DNA of 64,000 nucleotides, taken from NCBI RefSeq assembly GCF_005765165.1, contig NZ_VCIW01000005.1, positions 186,001-250,000 of the forward strand, given 5' to 3'. The notes under the pieces were generated by a model that was given only the letters and a program-made list of their open reading frames with translations, made no database searches and had not been told where the DNA came from. Below are positions 44,650-54,265 of the stretch, in pieces (positions within the stretch are counted from its first letter, which is position 1; every line of letters starts with the position of its first letter). This stretch comes from Paenibacillus antri. Its GTDB lineage: Bacteria > Bacillota > Bacilli > Paenibacillales > YIM-B00363. Both the position numbers and the translations under genes were made by a program.

Positions 44650-45197
44650 ATGGAGTATGGAGGAAGGTGGGTGGTCGTCGACGGAGCGGACTGGGCGCAT
44701 CCCGAGGGACCGGGTTCGGGCGTCGCGGATCGGATGAATCACCCGGCGGTGCATGTGACCTGGCATGACGCCCAAGCGTACTGCCGCTGGGCCAACAAGC
44801 GGCTGCCGACCGAGGCGGAGTGGGAATATGCCGCAAGAGGCGGGCTCGTTCGGAAGCGGTACCCGTGGGGAGACGTTCTGAAGCCGAACGGAGCGCATTA
44901 CTGCAATATATGGCAGGGGAAATTTCCGGAGAAAAACAATGCGAGCGACGGGTATGTCGGAACGGCTCCCGTCGACGCATTCCCTCCGAACGGATTCGGT
45001 CTTTACAACGTCTCGGGCAACGTATGGGAGTGGTGCTCGAACGGGTTCGGCGGAGACCATACCGAAAAGGCGATGCGCGGCGGATCATATTTATGCCATA
45101 AATCTTACTGCAACCGGTATCGGTCGCGGCTCGAAGCGCCAACACGCCGGACAGTTCATCCGGCAATATCGGTTTCCGCTGCGCTGCGGATGCCTGA
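44650..45197 (+). pseudogene. Truncated, frameshifted formylglycine-generating enzyme
   Basis: The 180-odd residues match the C-terminal half of FGE/SUMF1 sulfatase-modifying enzymes: [58 protein letters not shown] and the active-site pair [13 protein letters not shown] (CysXXXXCys). About 110-130 residues are missing at the N-terminus. After NRYR the frame shifts: one missing base near 45128 would restore [24 protein letters not shown] and a stop at 45195-45197, the normal family end. As written, translation runs on to 45222 with an unrelated tail. It is probably inactive. Confidence 0.8.
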
Positions 45198-45309
45198 GGC
45201 ATCCTTGTTTTCGCGCGTGTAAAAAACGATTGTATGTCCGGGGGCGACCGATTACAATTAGAAACGTTTTCGACATCAAGAACTTACATACAGCAGGGAG
45301 TCCTAGTAC

Positions 45310-47085
45310 ATGAATCGTAAGATCCGTCGCCTCCAACTCAGCTTCTCCGTCAAGTTGATCCTTGTCGCCGTCATCGTCTTAACCGCTACCTCGGGTATCG
45401 TAGGAACCGTTAGTTATCAGAAAGCTAAGGAAGAGCTGCTCGAGAGCGGCAAACTCGACTTGCGCCATATCGCGGAGAACGCCCTCGTCGTGCTTGAGGC
45501 ATTGAACGAGCAAGTCGAAAGCGGCGCATTATCCGCAGAGGAAGCTCAAGAGAAAGCGCGCGTCTACCTGAACGGTCCGAAGGTCGAGGACGGTCCGCTG
45601 AAGTACGACTTCAAGCAAGCCTCTTACCGGTATAAGGAAGAAGGATTCTTGTTCGCTTACGCATTCGATTCCCATGTCCGCATGCACCCGGCGCTCGAAT
45701 ACGACCGAGACATGTCGTCCGCGCTCGATAAGAGCGGCCGTTCCCTCGTGGCGGAGCTGTTGAAGCGAAGCAAGGAAGCGGATCCGGAAGACCGGTACTT
45801 CGAATATTTGTGGGAGACGGCCGACAAGTCGTCGGTCAGTACGAAGATCGTCTACAGCGTCTACTATGAACCGTGGGACTGGGCAATGATGATCGGCGCT
45901 TACGAGGAGGAATTTTATGGTTCTCTCGAAGACATCCGGAGCATCACCTTCTGGATCTCCCTCGGGGCGATCGTCGTCAGCGCGCTGTGCTTCTACGCGT
46001 TCAACCGGAAGAAGCTGAATGCGCTCAAGGCGATGACCCGGGCCGCGAACGAGGTCGCCGTAGGCAACTTGAACGTGCCTAGCGTCGTTCTAGCTTCGAA
46101 TGACGAAATCGGTCAGATGGCGACCGCCTTCAATACGATGACGTCTCAGCTTCGCGAGCTCGTATCCCGGATGCAGACGTTAGGCGGAAATACGGCGTCG
46201 GCCGCACTCGAACTGTCCGCCTTATCCGAGGAGACGACCGCCTCCAGCGAACAAATCGCCAGAGCCGTCGAAGAAATTACGCAAGGCGCGGTCACGCAAG
46301 CGGACGACGTCGAGCGTATCCATCATCAAACAGAGCTCCTGACGGAGACGGTAGGGAAGCTGAACGAGCAGAACGCCAACGTGCTCGGCCGCACCGACCA
46401 AGGCGCCGCGAACGTAGCTCAGGGGAAGCGGCAAGTGCTGCAGCTGCAAGCCGCGAACCGCAGCGCGAAGGAAGGGTTGGCGTCGATTAACGAAAGCATC
46501 GAACGATTGAACGAGAAAGCCGCGGGCATCGCCATGATCGTCGGTACGATTCAACAAGTCGCCAAACAAACGAACATGCTGGCGCTTAACGCCGGCATCG
46601 AAGCCGCCCGCGCGGGCGAACACGGCCGGGGCTTCGCGATCGTCGCGCAAGAAATCCGCAAGCTCGCGGAAAGCACTTCCGCTTCGGGCGGGGAAATCCA
46701 GCAGATGATCGAATCGATCGGCGACGAAGTGAAGCGCAACCTGTCGCTCGTACATGAGACGCTCTCCCTGGCCGCGACGCTCGATGAGGCCGTGTTCCAT
46801 ACGGAAAAGGATTTCGTCAGGATCGCCGAGACGATCACGGACATCGACGCATCGATTCGCAGAAGCTCCGAATACGTCGACCGCGTCTCGGAAGCCGTTC
46901 AGACGGTGTACGACGGCATTCAGAACGTATCCGCGGTATCCCAGCAGACTTCGGCGGCGACGGAGCAGGTTTCGGCTTCGATCGACGAACAGCTGAACGC
47001 GATCAACACGATCTCGAAGCAGGCGGAGGAGCTCAACGCGTTAAGCGACGGATTAAGCGCCATGATCGGCAAGTTTAAAATATAA
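45310..47085 (+). CDS. Methyl-accepting chemotaxis protein with Cache sensor
   Basis: 591-residue chemoreceptor. Membrane helix 1 (about 14-35) and helix 2 (about 213-233) flank an external single-Cache-type domain containing [46 protein letters not shown] domain and the cytoplasmic signalling coiled coil follow, with the hairpin tip [34 protein letters not shown] that binds CheA/CheW. Small carboxylates are usual ligands for such Cache domains, but the ligand here is unknown. It is monocistronic and has its own terminator. Confidence 0.95.
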   Translation: MNRKIRRLQLSFSVKLILVAVIVLTATSGIVGTVSYQKAKEELLESGKLDLRHIAENALVVLEALNEQVESGALSAEEAQEKARVYLNGPKVEDGPLKYDFKQASYRYKEEGFLFAYAFDSHVRMHPALEYDRDMSSALDKSGRSLVAELLKRSKEADPEDRYFEYLWETADKSSVSTKIVYSVYYEPWDWAMMIGAYEEEFYGSLEDIRSITFWISLGAIVVSALCFYAFNRKKLNALKAMTRAANEVAVGNLNVPSVVLASNDEIGQMATAFNTMTSQLRELVSRMQTLGGNTASAALELSALSEETTASSEQIARAVEEITQGAVTQADDVERIHHQTELLTETVGKLNEQNANVLGRTDQGAANVAQGKRQVLQLQAANRSAKEGLASINESIERLNEKAAGIAMIVGTIQQVAKQTNMLALNAGIEAARAGEHGRGFAIVAQEIRKLAESTSASGGEIQQMIESIGDEVKRNLSLVHETLSLAATLDEAVFHTEKDFVRIAETITDIDASIRRSSEYVDRVSEAVQTVYDGIQNVSAVSQQTSAATEQVSASIDEQLNAINTISKQAEELNALSDGLSAMIGKFKI

Positions 47086-47102
47086 CAAGGCGAGAACGAT
47101 AG

Positions 47103-47151
47103 ACGAGCGCCGAGCTTCGCGTGATAACCGCGGGTTCGGCGCTCGTTTTTT
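47103..47151 (+). terminator. Terminator after the chemoreceptor gene
   Basis: An 11-bp stem (ACGAGCGCCGA / TCGGCGCTCGT) with a long structured loop is followed by six T. Confidence 0.88.
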
Positions 47152-47276
47152 CGACGTTCTGCCGAGATGATTTTGTTTAACGATGAAACAGTAAACATTA
47201 AACGAGCAACATATACATTTCCCCCCTTTATCTTCACAATTGTCATCATAGACCATACTGTCCAGGGGGAATCGAA

Positions 47277-48407
47277 ATGATCGTCGGAGTGCCGAAGGAA
47301 ATCAAAAACAACGAACGCCGCGTCGCGCTCGCGCCCGCCGGAGCGCATGCGCTTGCGAAAGCCGGCCATCGGGTCGCCATCGAGAAGGACGCGGGGCTTG
47401 ACAGCGGCTTTACGGACGAAGACTTCGTCGCCGCCGGCGCCGACATTGTCGAGCGAGCGATCGACGTATGGTCGATGGCCGATTTGATCATGAAGGTGAA
47501 GGAGCCGTTGTCTTCCGAGTATCCTTATTTCCGGCCCGGGCTGATCCTGTTTACGTACCTGCACCTCGCGGCGGAACCGGCTCTGGCGCGCGCGTTGACG
47601 GCGTCCGGCATGACGGCCGTCGCATATGAAACCGTCGAAGTCGGCAGAACGCTTCCGCTGCTGACGCCGATGAGCGAAATCGCGGGGCGCATGTCCGCGC
47701 AAATCGGCGCGCAATACCTCGAGCACGCGAAGGGAGGCAAGGGAATCCTGCTCGGCGGCGTGCCCGGCGTGAAGCGCGGCAAGGTCGCGATCGTCGGGGG
47801 AGGCGTCGTCGGCACGAACGCGGCGCGCATCGCCGCGGGGCTCGGCGCCGAAGTGACGATCATCGACCAGAGCGCGGAGCGGCTGCGGCAGCTCGACGAT
47901 CTGTTCGGCACGCGGATCCAGACGCTCGTCTCGACGCCGTACACGATCGCGGAGGCGGTGACGGAAGCCGATCTTGTGATCGGCGCCGTTCTCATCCCGG
48001 GCGCCAAGGCGCCGAAGCTCGTCACCGACGGCATGATCCGGGCGATGGCGCCGGGCTCGGTCGTCGTTGACGTGGCGATCGATCAAGGGGGCATCTTCGA
48101 GACGGTCGACCGGATCACGACGCACGACGACCCGACGTATACGAAGCATGGCGTCATCCATTACGCGGTGGCCAACATGCCGGGCGCGGTGCCGCGGACG
48201 TCGACGATCGCGCTGACGAACGCCACGCTCCCTTATGCGCTGCAGCTTGCGAACAAGGGCTTGCACCAAGCGGTCGCGGACAGCCCCGCGTTGAGGCAAG
48301 GCGTCAACGTCGCCGGCGGCGTCGTCACGCACGCGGCCGTCGCCGGCGATCTCGGCTGCCCGGTCGTCGCGATCGAGGAGGCGCTGCAGCTGCCCGCCAC
48401 CGTATAA
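47277..48407 (+). CDS. ald: Alanine dehydrogenase
   Basis: 376 residues, the normal length. The enzyme interconverts L-alanine and pyruvate plus ammonia with NAD in the cytoplasm. The N-terminus [23 protein letters not shown] and the NAD-binding loop [23 protein letters not shown] are diagnostic. Conserved substrate residues include Lys in IMKVKEPL and His in [13 protein letters not shown] 47277 follows AGGGGGA. It stands alone with a terminator on each side. In spore formers it serves growth on alanine and sporulation. Confidence 0.97.
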   Translation: MIVGVPKEIKNNERRVALAPAGAHALAKAGHRVAIEKDAGLDSGFTDEDFVAAGADIVERAIDVWSMADLIMKVKEPLSSEYPYFRPGLILFTYLHLAAEPALARALTASGMTAVAYETVEVGRTLPLLTPMSEIAGRMSAQIGAQYLEHAKGGKGILLGGVPGVKRGKVAIVGGGVVGTNAARIAAGLGAEVTIIDQSAERLRQLDDLFGTRIQTLVSTPYTIAEAVTEADLVIGAVLIPGAKAPKLVTDGMIRAMAPGSVVVDVAIDQGGIFETVDRITTHDDPTYTKHGVIHYAVANMPGAVPRTSTIALTNATLPYALQLANKGLHQAVADSPALRQGVNVAGGVVTHAAVAGDLGCPVVAIEEALQLPATV

Positions 48408-48431
48408 GCTTCGTATAATAAACGGGAAGAA

Positions 48432-48456
48432 GATCGGCCGCGGGCCGGTCCTTTTT
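48432..48456 (+). terminator. ald terminator
   Basis: GATCGGCC-GCG-GGCCGGTC, eight pairs with one G-U, followed by CTTTTT. Confidence 0.85.
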
Positions 48457-48517
48457 CCATGGCAATGTGGTAAGATTATCCTCGCCGGGATCGCGTTAAC
48501 GCCTAGGGGGAGTATTT

Positions 48518-49456
48518 TTGAAACTTATTCTTGTGGAGGGAATACCGGGTTCCGGGAAGTCGACGACGGCAAGATTTATAGCCTTGCAGTCGGAGAGGAA
48601 CGGACATTCGACGGAACTTTTTCATGAATCCGCTTATCGACACCCGATCCTCATTCACGAACCTATACTTATCCCGAATCAATGGATGGAGACGTACTTA
48701 TCGAATTGGGACAAGTTTATAAAGGCGTACGGAGACAGCGATGTAACGGTAGTCATGGAAGCGGTCTTATTGCAAGCGCCGATTCTTCGGTTGTTGCACT
48801 TGGATCTTCCGAAGGAAGTCATTCTAAGTTTTATTGAAAACCTGTTTTCGCGGTTATCCGAGAACAATTGCTGCTTTGTGTTTCTCTATCAAGAAGACCC
48901 GTGGGTAGGAATTAATAGAATGATGAACGCAAGGGGAGGGAAGGAGTGGCTGACCTCGACGTTCGAGAAATATAAACATGAGCCGTACTATGCGAATCGT
49001 TCGAGGAAGAATCCGGAGTCGCATCTCGACTTTTTGCATGAATACGCCGAGGTCGCACGCTCCGCTTTCGTAAGGTGCGACCTGCGCTCCCTTGCGATCG
49101 ATAATACAGCGTGGGATTGGACCTCGTACCATACCAAATTATTAGAATACTTCGGGTGGTCTTACGTCCCCGATCCGATCGTACCGGAAGCCGAACTCGC
49201 GAAATACGCCGGGATTTACCATAATGAAGAATTGCGGATTACGGTTCACGTTCAAGTAAGGGGAGGTCAAATAACCGTCTTCGGAGATCAACGCGTAAGA
49301 GTAAAAGTAACGCACGCGTTTTACATGGATAACGTCAGCATCCTCATCAGATTTATTATCGATCCCAGCGGCGAATGCAACCAATTTGTAGTTGAGGAGA
49401 TGGACTTAATAGGAAACCAAAAAGACGAAGGAACAAGGTTTAGAAGAATCTCTTGA
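48518..49456 (+). CDS. P-loop kinase-like protein with C-terminal DUF3471-like domain
   Basis: 312 residues from TTG 48518 (TAGGGGGAG upstream). Walker A GIPGSGKST is at residues 9-17. The next 190 residues fit a nucleotide-kinase-like fold (FIENLFSRLSENNCCFVFLYQ, then a helical lid). Residues about 225-312 are a small beta barrel, ELAKYAGIYHNEELRITVHVQVRGGQITVFGDQ, like the DUF3471 tail of beta-lactamase-related proteins. That fusion is uncommon. The substrate is unknown; it lies 17 bases before an MBL hydrolase and near a second small kinase. Confidence 0.75.
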   Translation: MKLILVEGIPGSGKSTTARFIALQSERNGHSTELFHESAYRHPILIHEPILIPNQWMETYLSNWDKFIKAYGDSDVTVVMEAVLLQAPILRLLHLDLPKEVILSFIENLFSRLSENNCCFVFLYQEDPWVGINRMMNARGGKEWLTSTFEKYKHEPYYANRSRKNPESHLDFLHEYAEVARSAFVRCDLRSLAIDNTAWDWTSYHTKLLEYFGWSYVPDPIVPEAELAKYAGIYHNEELRITVHVQVRGGQITVFGDQRVRVKVTHAFYMDNVSILIRFIIDPSGECNQFVVEEMDLIGNQKDEGTRFRRIS

Positions 49457-49473
49457 AGGGGGGGTGTGAAACT

Positions 49474-50298
49474 ATGATCCAATATGCCGATGAGCATATT
49501 ACGATATTCCAAAGCGCCTTGTTTCAGACAACCTCTACGGTGATCCATGTAGATGGAGTCGTACTCATCGTAGATCCGACATGGCTGCCGGGCGAAATTC
49601 GAGAGATTCAAGCTCATGTCGAGGCGATTCGGGGGAAGAAAGAATGTTATCTATTGTTCACGCACGGCGATTTCGATCACATTCTCGGTTACAACGCCTT
49701 CCCCGGGGCAACGACGATCGGAAGTTCGGAGATGCGAAACCATCCCAAGAAAGAGCATAAGGTCAAGCTCATCCATGAATTCGACGCCACCTATTATATT
49801 ACTCGGGACTATGAAGTCGAGTTTCCCACTCTCGATATTGTCATCGAACAGGACGCCCAACGGCTTGCGATCGGATCTACGACTTTGACATTTTATAAAG
49901 CCCCGGGGCATACGTTCGACGGGTTATTCACGGTTGTCGATTCGCTGGGTTTGTTCTTGGCAGGGGATTATTTATCCGATTTCGAACTCCCGTTTATTCA
50001 TGACAGCGCGTTCGCCTATGAACGAACATTAAACAAAGCAGCGAAAATCATGAATGATCATGACGTTAACATGTTAGTTCCCGGGCATGGCCGGTATACC
50101 GTTAATCGTTCCGAGATGGCCGGCAGAATAACGATGGCAACCGATTATTTAACACGGTTAAGAATGGCGATCATCGAAAAAGATGAACCTGCAATTCAAC
50201 GATTAGAAACGGAATTTGCATTTCTGTCGCCGTCGACTGTAGAAAGTCACAAGGAAAACGTAAGGATGATGCGGAACGAGCTGGAAGCAGTGCAATAA
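49474..50298 (+). CDS. MBL-fold metallo-hydrolase
   Basis: 274 residues from ATG 49474, downstream of a G-rich ribosome site at 49456-49462. The zinc motif reads FTHGDFDHILG, so the usual HxHxDH has Asp at the second His, as in some glyoxalase-II-like and lactonase-like relatives. Further metal ligands are His in YKAPGHTFDG, Asp in LFLAGDYLSD and His in LVPGHGRY. The enzyme probably hydrolyses a thioester, lactone or phosphodiester in the cytoplasm. The substrate is not predictable. It is co-directional with two kinase-like genes. Confidence 0.85.
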   Translation: MIQYADEHITIFQSALFQTTSTVIHVDGVVLIVDPTWLPGEIREIQAHVEAIRGKKECYLLFTHGDFDHILGYNAFPGATTIGSSEMRNHPKKEHKVKLIHEFDATYYITRDYEVEFPTLDIVIEQDAQRLAIGSTTLTFYKAPGHTFDGLFTVVDSLGLFLAGDYLSDFELPFIHDSAFAYERTLNKAAKIMNDHDVNMLVPGHGRYTVNRSEMAGRITMATDYLTRLRMAIIEKDEPAIQRLETEFAFLSPSTVESHKENVRMMRNELEAVQ

Positions 50299-50360
50299 GA
50301 GAAGACGTCAAGCTGAAAGTCAGTTTCTATCGTGCCGATCCAATGTCTAGGAAGTGTGTC

Positions 50361-50891
50361 ATGTCCAAAATCATTTTATTTAGAGGAATGTCCGGGACCG
50401 GGAAGACTACGTTATCGAATATACTCGGTAAGAGAATCCATGTCCCCGTATTACACAAGGACGATATTTACGACGCTGTTGCCGAGTCAGTCCCCGGTCA
50501 TGAAATCAGAAATAAAATTTGCTTCGATTTTCTTTTTCGTTTTTTACAAACGGTTATTGATAGTTCCGCTGTGATCATCCTTGATTTTGGGTTAAATCAT
50601 GTGGATGACGTTAGAAATTTAAGGAGCTGGATCGAGGAAAGAGGCGGAACCTTATTGTCGTTTTATTGTATTTGCAGCGATGAGTCCATATGGTCGGAAA
50701 GAATATCCGATCGCTGCGCGAATCCATTGCCGAATCAGCGGATTACCGATTTATCCGACCTTAAAGAACATTATAAGAAGGTTAATACGGAAAAGTTGGA
50801 AGGCGAAATCGTTTTGGATACGATAAAAGAGCCCGAATCGTTAATTGACCAAGTCGAGTCCTTTTTACGCGGACATCATTGCGTTGAATGA
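50361..50891 (+). CDS. Small AAA/P-loop kinase-like protein
   Basis: 176 residues from ATG 50361, with AGGAAG 7 bases upstream; an ATG at 50343 is less suitable. Walker A is GMSGTGKTT (residues 8-16). The order HVPVLHKDDIYDAV, VIILDFGLNHVDDV and an Arg-rich lid RISDRCANPLP fits AAA_33/chloramphenicol-phosphotransferase- or gluconokinase-like small kinases. The substrate is unknown. The stop codon is followed at once by a strong terminator. Confidence 0.8.
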   Translation: MSKIILFRGMSGTGKTTLSNILGKRIHVPVLHKDDIYDAVAESVPGHEIRNKICFDFLFRFLQTVIDSSAVIILDFGLNHVDDVRNLRSWIEERGGTLLSFYCICSDESIWSERISDRCANPLPNQRITDLSDLKEHYKKVNTEKLEGEIVLDTIKEPESLIDQVESFLRGHHCVE

Positions 50892-50916
50892 AAGCCCGCT
50901 TACGGGCTTTTTTTTT
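50891..50916 (+). terminator. Terminator after the small kinase gene
   Basis: AAAGCCCG-CTTA-CGGGCTTT, eight perfect pairs, then a long T-run. The first base is the last of the stop codon. Confidence 0.92.
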
Positions 50917-50990
50917 ATGTCATCGGGGCAGCGAAAAAAAGAAAAAAATATCCGAAATTAATTTTAAAATATAGAAATAAACATGACATC

Positions 50991-51007
50991 ATGGTATGAT
51001 CTACCAT
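50991..51007. promoter_or_regulatory. nagA promoter -10 with overlapping operator
   Basis: The perfect palindrome ATGGTA-TGATC-TACCAT overlaps an extended -10 (TGGTATGAT, 50992-51000). GGTAT...TACC is reminiscent of GntR/HutC-type (NagR/YvoA) operators that control amino-sugar genes. No NagR gene is in the window. Confidence 0.55.
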
Positions 51008-51050
51008 AATCTTATTGTCTTCAAACTGTGAGGCCGAGAGGAGAAGTCAT

Positions 51051-52280
51051 ATGGCAGACCATTCCGTCTTATGGGTCAACGCTGAAATTTACACGCCGAG
51101 CACCCGGATCGTCAACGGAAGAATGCTAGTCGGACCCGGCGGCCGAATCGAGGCTGTCGGCGGAGCGGAGATCGATGGAAGAGAAGGGACCGAAATTAGG
51201 GATGCGGGCGGAAAACGGCTCGTTCCGGGATTCATCGACGTGCATGTGCACGGAGGCGGCGGCTTCAGCGGAATGGACGGGAAGACTTCGCTCGCCGGGA
51301 TGAGCAAGTATCACGCGAGCCGCGGAACGACCGCATTCTTGGCGACGACCGTCGCCGCCGACTGCACGACGATTGTCAGTACGCTGGACCAATGGCGGGA
51401 ATCCGCCGAGGAGGGCGCTCTCGGTAGAGAGGGCGCGAATCTAATCGGGATGCATCTCGAGGGCCCGTTTTTGAATCCGGCGCGGGGCGGCGCGCAAAAT
51501 CCTGCATCCTTGCGCAAGCCAGATATGGAGGAGATGGATCGCTACTTGGAGGTTGCCGGCCGTTGGATTCGAATGGTCACGATCGCGCCGGAGCTGGAGG
51601 GGGCGGAGCGGGTCATCCGCCGTCTGGCGGAGCGAAATGTAACCGTATCCGCGGGACATACCGATGCGACGTACGAACAGATGCGGGAAGCGGCGAGACT
51701 CGGAGTCACGCACGTCACGCATCATTTCAACGGAATGAGTCCCTTGAAATCTAGAGAGCCCGGAGTCACCGGAGCCGGGCTGCGGATGCCCGAGCTGACG
51801 ATCGAGCTGATCGCGGACGGGTACCACATTCATCCGGAGATGATCGCATTGGCGTTCGACGCCAAGCCGACCGATCGCATCGTACTCGTTACGGACGCCA
51901 TGCTCTGCGCGGGATGTCCCGACGGCTTGTACGAGACGGAGGGGATCCGGATCCGGATGAGCGGGGGCAAGGTCACGCTGGCCGACGGCACGTCGCTGGC
52001 CGGCAGCGGGTTGGATATGCTCGCGGCGTTCCGCAATGCGATCGCCTTCACCGGCCTACCGACCGAACGAATTTTGCCGACGCTCACCAGCGTGCCTGCA
52101 AGGCAGGCCGGCGTCGCCGATCGCAAAGGCCGACTGGCGGCCGGTATGGATGCCGACTTCCTACTGCTCGACGCCGAATGGAATCTGATTGGCACCTATG
52201 TCGGAGGGCGCGAAGTATTTCGTAGGAAGGAATCGGAAGAGGAGGCATCGGAGAGGAGGCTTGGGAAATCACCGCCTTGA
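51051..52280 (+). CDS. nagA: N-acetylglucosamine-6-phosphate deacetylase
   Basis: 409 residues from ATG 51051 (AGGAGA upstream). The enzyme releases acetate from GlcNAc-6-phosphate. Metal and catalytic motifs are all present: DVHVHGGGG near the start, HLEGPF with the metal-binding Glu, SAGHTDA and THHFNGM with the metal-binding His residues, and LVTDAM with the catalytic Asp. It is the first gene after an operator-bearing promoter. Downstream genes act on sugar derivatives, so the whole run probably degrades an amino-sugar compound. Confidence 0.95.
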   Translation: MADHSVLWVNAEIYTPSTRIVNGRMLVGPGGRIEAVGGAEIDGREGTEIRDAGGKRLVPGFIDVHVHGGGGFSGMDGKTSLAGMSKYHASRGTTAFLATTVAADCTTIVSTLDQWRESAEEGALGREGANLIGMHLEGPFLNPARGGAQNPASLRKPDMEEMDRYLEVAGRWIRMVTIAPELEGAERVIRRLAERNVTVSAGHTDATYEQMREAARLGVTHVTHHFNGMSPLKSREPGVTGAGLRMPELTIELIADGYHIHPEMIALAFDAKPTDRIVLVTDAMLCAGCPDGLYETEGIRIRMSGGKVTLADGTSLAGSGLDMLAAFRNAIAFTGLPTERILPTLTSVPARQAGVADRKGRLAAGMDADFLLLDAEWNLIGTYVGGREVFRRKESEEEASERRLGKSPP

Positions 52281-52282
52281 AA

Positions 52283-52299
52283 TGTCGGAAAATTCGACA
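52283..52299. repeat. Small inverted repeat between nagA and the isomerase gene
   Basis: TGTCG-N7-CGACA. The 122-base gap is A-rich and may hold an extra promoter, but I could not settle -35/-10 boxes. The repeat could be an operator. Confidence 0.3.
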
Positions 52300-52402
52300 A
52301 AAAGGAAAAAATGTTCAGAATCATAAAATAATAATGGAAAAATACCTGACACGGTGTTAAGATTTGGTTAACGCAAAATTATTGCGCGGGAGGCTGAGAA
52401 AC

Positions 52403-53236
52403 TTGTTAAAAGGGATCAATCAATGGTGTTTCCCCGACGGAACGCCGATCGAGAAGGTGCTTGCGCACAGCGGCAAGGCGGGATACGACGCGATCGAGTT
52501 GAACTTGCAGCAGCCGGGGAATCCGGGCATTACGATGGAATCCACGACGCAGGAGCTGGAAGCGCTCGGTCGGCTCGCCCGTTCCCATGGGCTGGCGTTA
52601 AAGAGCATCTCCTGCGGCTTAATGGGAGGGAGCTCCTTGTCTTCGCCGGACGCGGAGACGCGAGAGCGGGGCCGTCAGATCGTAACGCGGCAGCTTGAAG
52701 TCGCAGGCTTGCTCGGTATGGAAACCGCCCTGCTTGTCCCCGCGTTCGTCAACGACAAAGGCGAGCCGTACGACGAAGCGTACAAGCGGAGTCAGGACGA
52801 GATCGCAAAGCTCATCCCCGTCGCCGAACGGAACGGCGTCGACATCGGCGTCGAGAACGTGTGGAACAAATTTCTGTATTCGCCGCTCGAGATGGCGAGG
52901 TACATCGACGAGCTCGGCTCGCCTGTCGTCGGCGCATACTTCGACGTAGGCAACATTATAAATTTCGGTTACCCGGAGCAGTCGATCCGAATTCTCGGCT
53001 CTCGCATCAAGAAAATCCACGTGAAGGACTTCCGCCGCTCCGTAGGAACGGCTTACGGCGTAGTCACGCTGTTGTCCGGCGACGTCAACTGGATCGCGGT
53101 TCGGGAAGCGTTGGAGGCGATCGGCTACGACGGGCCGCTGACGGCGGAGCTTTCCGCATACCCTTACGCGCCATACCAGCTCGTCTACGATACGGCTCGA
53201 CATTTGGACGTCATCATTCACGGCGGGGTACGATAG
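52403..53236 (+). CDS. TIM-barrel sugar isomerase/epimerase
   Basis: 277 residues. TTG 52403 is preferred over TTG 52364 because GGGAGG (52387-52392) lies 10 bases before it. The AP-endonuclease-2-like barrel has metal-binding Glu/Asp/His residues in DIGVENVWNKF, GAYFDVGN and KKIHVKDF, and a late Glu in LTAELSAY. Relatives include hydroxypyruvate isomerase, L-ribulose-5-phosphate 3-epimerase and inosose-pathway enzymes. Together with oxidoreductases it probably converts keto-sugar intermediates. The substrate is unknown. Confidence 0.88.
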   Translation: MLKGINQWCFPDGTPIEKVLAHSGKAGYDAIELNLQQPGNPGITMESTTQELEALGRLARSHGLALKSISCGLMGGSSLSSPDAETRERGRQIVTRQLEVAGLLGMETALLVPAFVNDKGEPYDEAYKRSQDEIAKLIPVAERNGVDIGVENVWNKFLYSPLEMARYIDELGSPVVGAYFDVGNIINFGYPEQSIRILGSRIKKIHVKDFRRSVGTAYGVVTLLSGDVNWIAVREALEAIGYDGPLTAELSAYPYAPYQLVYDTARHLDVIIHGGVR

Positions 53237-53275
53237 GTCGTCTCGCCGCCTTCATTCATAAGGAGGTTAGCATTC

Positions 53276-54247
53276 ATGGCATTGCGAATCGGGTTCGTCG
53301 GGGTCGGCGGCATGGCCGAAACCCATCTGAAGCATATGAGAGACAACGCGAACGCTCGGATCGTCTCCGTCTGCGACGTAATGGAGGAACGCGCCGCGAA
53401 AGCCGCCGGCGCGTATGATGCAACGCCGTATACGAATTACAAGACGATGCTGGAGAAGGAATCGCTCGACGCGCTGTTCGTCTGCGTACCCCCTTTCGCT
53501 CATGCGGACATCGAAGAAACCGCGGCTTCCCGCGGAATCCACCTGTTCGTAGAGAAGCCCGTCGGGCTCGACGTACGCGAGGCGCGCGCGAAGGCGGAGG
53601 CGATCCGCCGCGCGGGCATCGTTACCTCATCCGGTTACGCGCTTCGTTACATCGGCACGGCGGAGATGGCGAAGACGTATTTGCGAGACAAGACGATCGG
53701 GATGGTGCGGGGGCATTACTTATCCGGCTTCGTAGAGACGCCGTGGTGGCGCGTCATGGCGAAGTCCGGCGGTCAGCTCGTGGAGCAGGCGACGCACGTC
53801 GCCGACTTCATGCGTTATTTCGCGGGGGATGCGTCGACGGTGTACGCCAACATGGCGACGCGCCACCTCGGGGAGAAGCCGGGGCTCGATATTCCCGACG
53901 TCACGACCGTCGCGCTGCGGTTCGAATCCGGCGCGGTCGGACATCTGGATACGTGCTGCATTCAGCCGGATCACCGATTCGGAGTCGAAATCCAAGGCCA
54001 TGATTTCCGCGTCGCGTACGAAGGGACGAAGCTGACAATCGTGGAGCGAGGCAATACGGAGACGTTCGAGAACGACGTCGCCGACATCTTCAAGGCGCAA
54101 GACGATACATTCATTCAAGCGATCTTAGCGAACGACCCGGGGCTTGTCCGGTCGAGCTACGCGGACGCGTTGAAGTCGCTCGAGCTGACCGTCGCGGCCA
54201 ATGTTTCGGCCGGGACGGGCCGGGCCGTATCGCCTGCTGAATTGTAG
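53276..54247 (+). CDS. Gfo/Idh/MocA-family oxidoreductase (1)
   Basis: 323 residues with AAGGAGG ahead of ATG 53276. The N-terminal Rossmann domain begins RIGFVGVGGMAETHLKHM, and the conserved EKP is in LFVEKPVGLD. A C-terminal alpha/beta substrate domain follows, with GGQLVEQATHVADFMRYF carrying the expected catalytic His. Enzymes of this family oxidise sugars, inositols or their phosphates at one hydroxyl using NAD(P). It is the first of four such genes in this run and follows the isomerase by 39 bases. Confidence 0.92.
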   Translation: MALRIGFVGVGGMAETHLKHMRDNANARIVSVCDVMEERAAKAAGAYDATPYTNYKTMLEKESLDALFVCVPPFAHADIEETAASRGIHLFVEKPVGLDVREARAKAEAIRRAGIVTSSGYALRYIGTAEMAKTYLRDKTIGMVRGHYLSGFVETPWWRVMAKSGGQLVEQATHVADFMRYFAGDASTVYANMATRHLGEKPGLDIPDVTTVALRFESGAVGHLDTCCIQPDHRFGVEIQGHDFRVAYEGTKLTIVERGNTETFENDVADIFKAQDDTFIQAILANDPGLVRSSYADALKSLELTVAANVSAGTGRAVSPAEL

Positions 54248-54265
54248 AACGGGAGGGAAGCGACC

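Noticed and set aside
45220-45258. Possible sigma-D (flagellar) promoter before the chemoreceptor gene
   Set aside because: ACCGATTA resembles the -10, but the nearest TAAA is 23 bases upstream, too far for sigma-D spacing.
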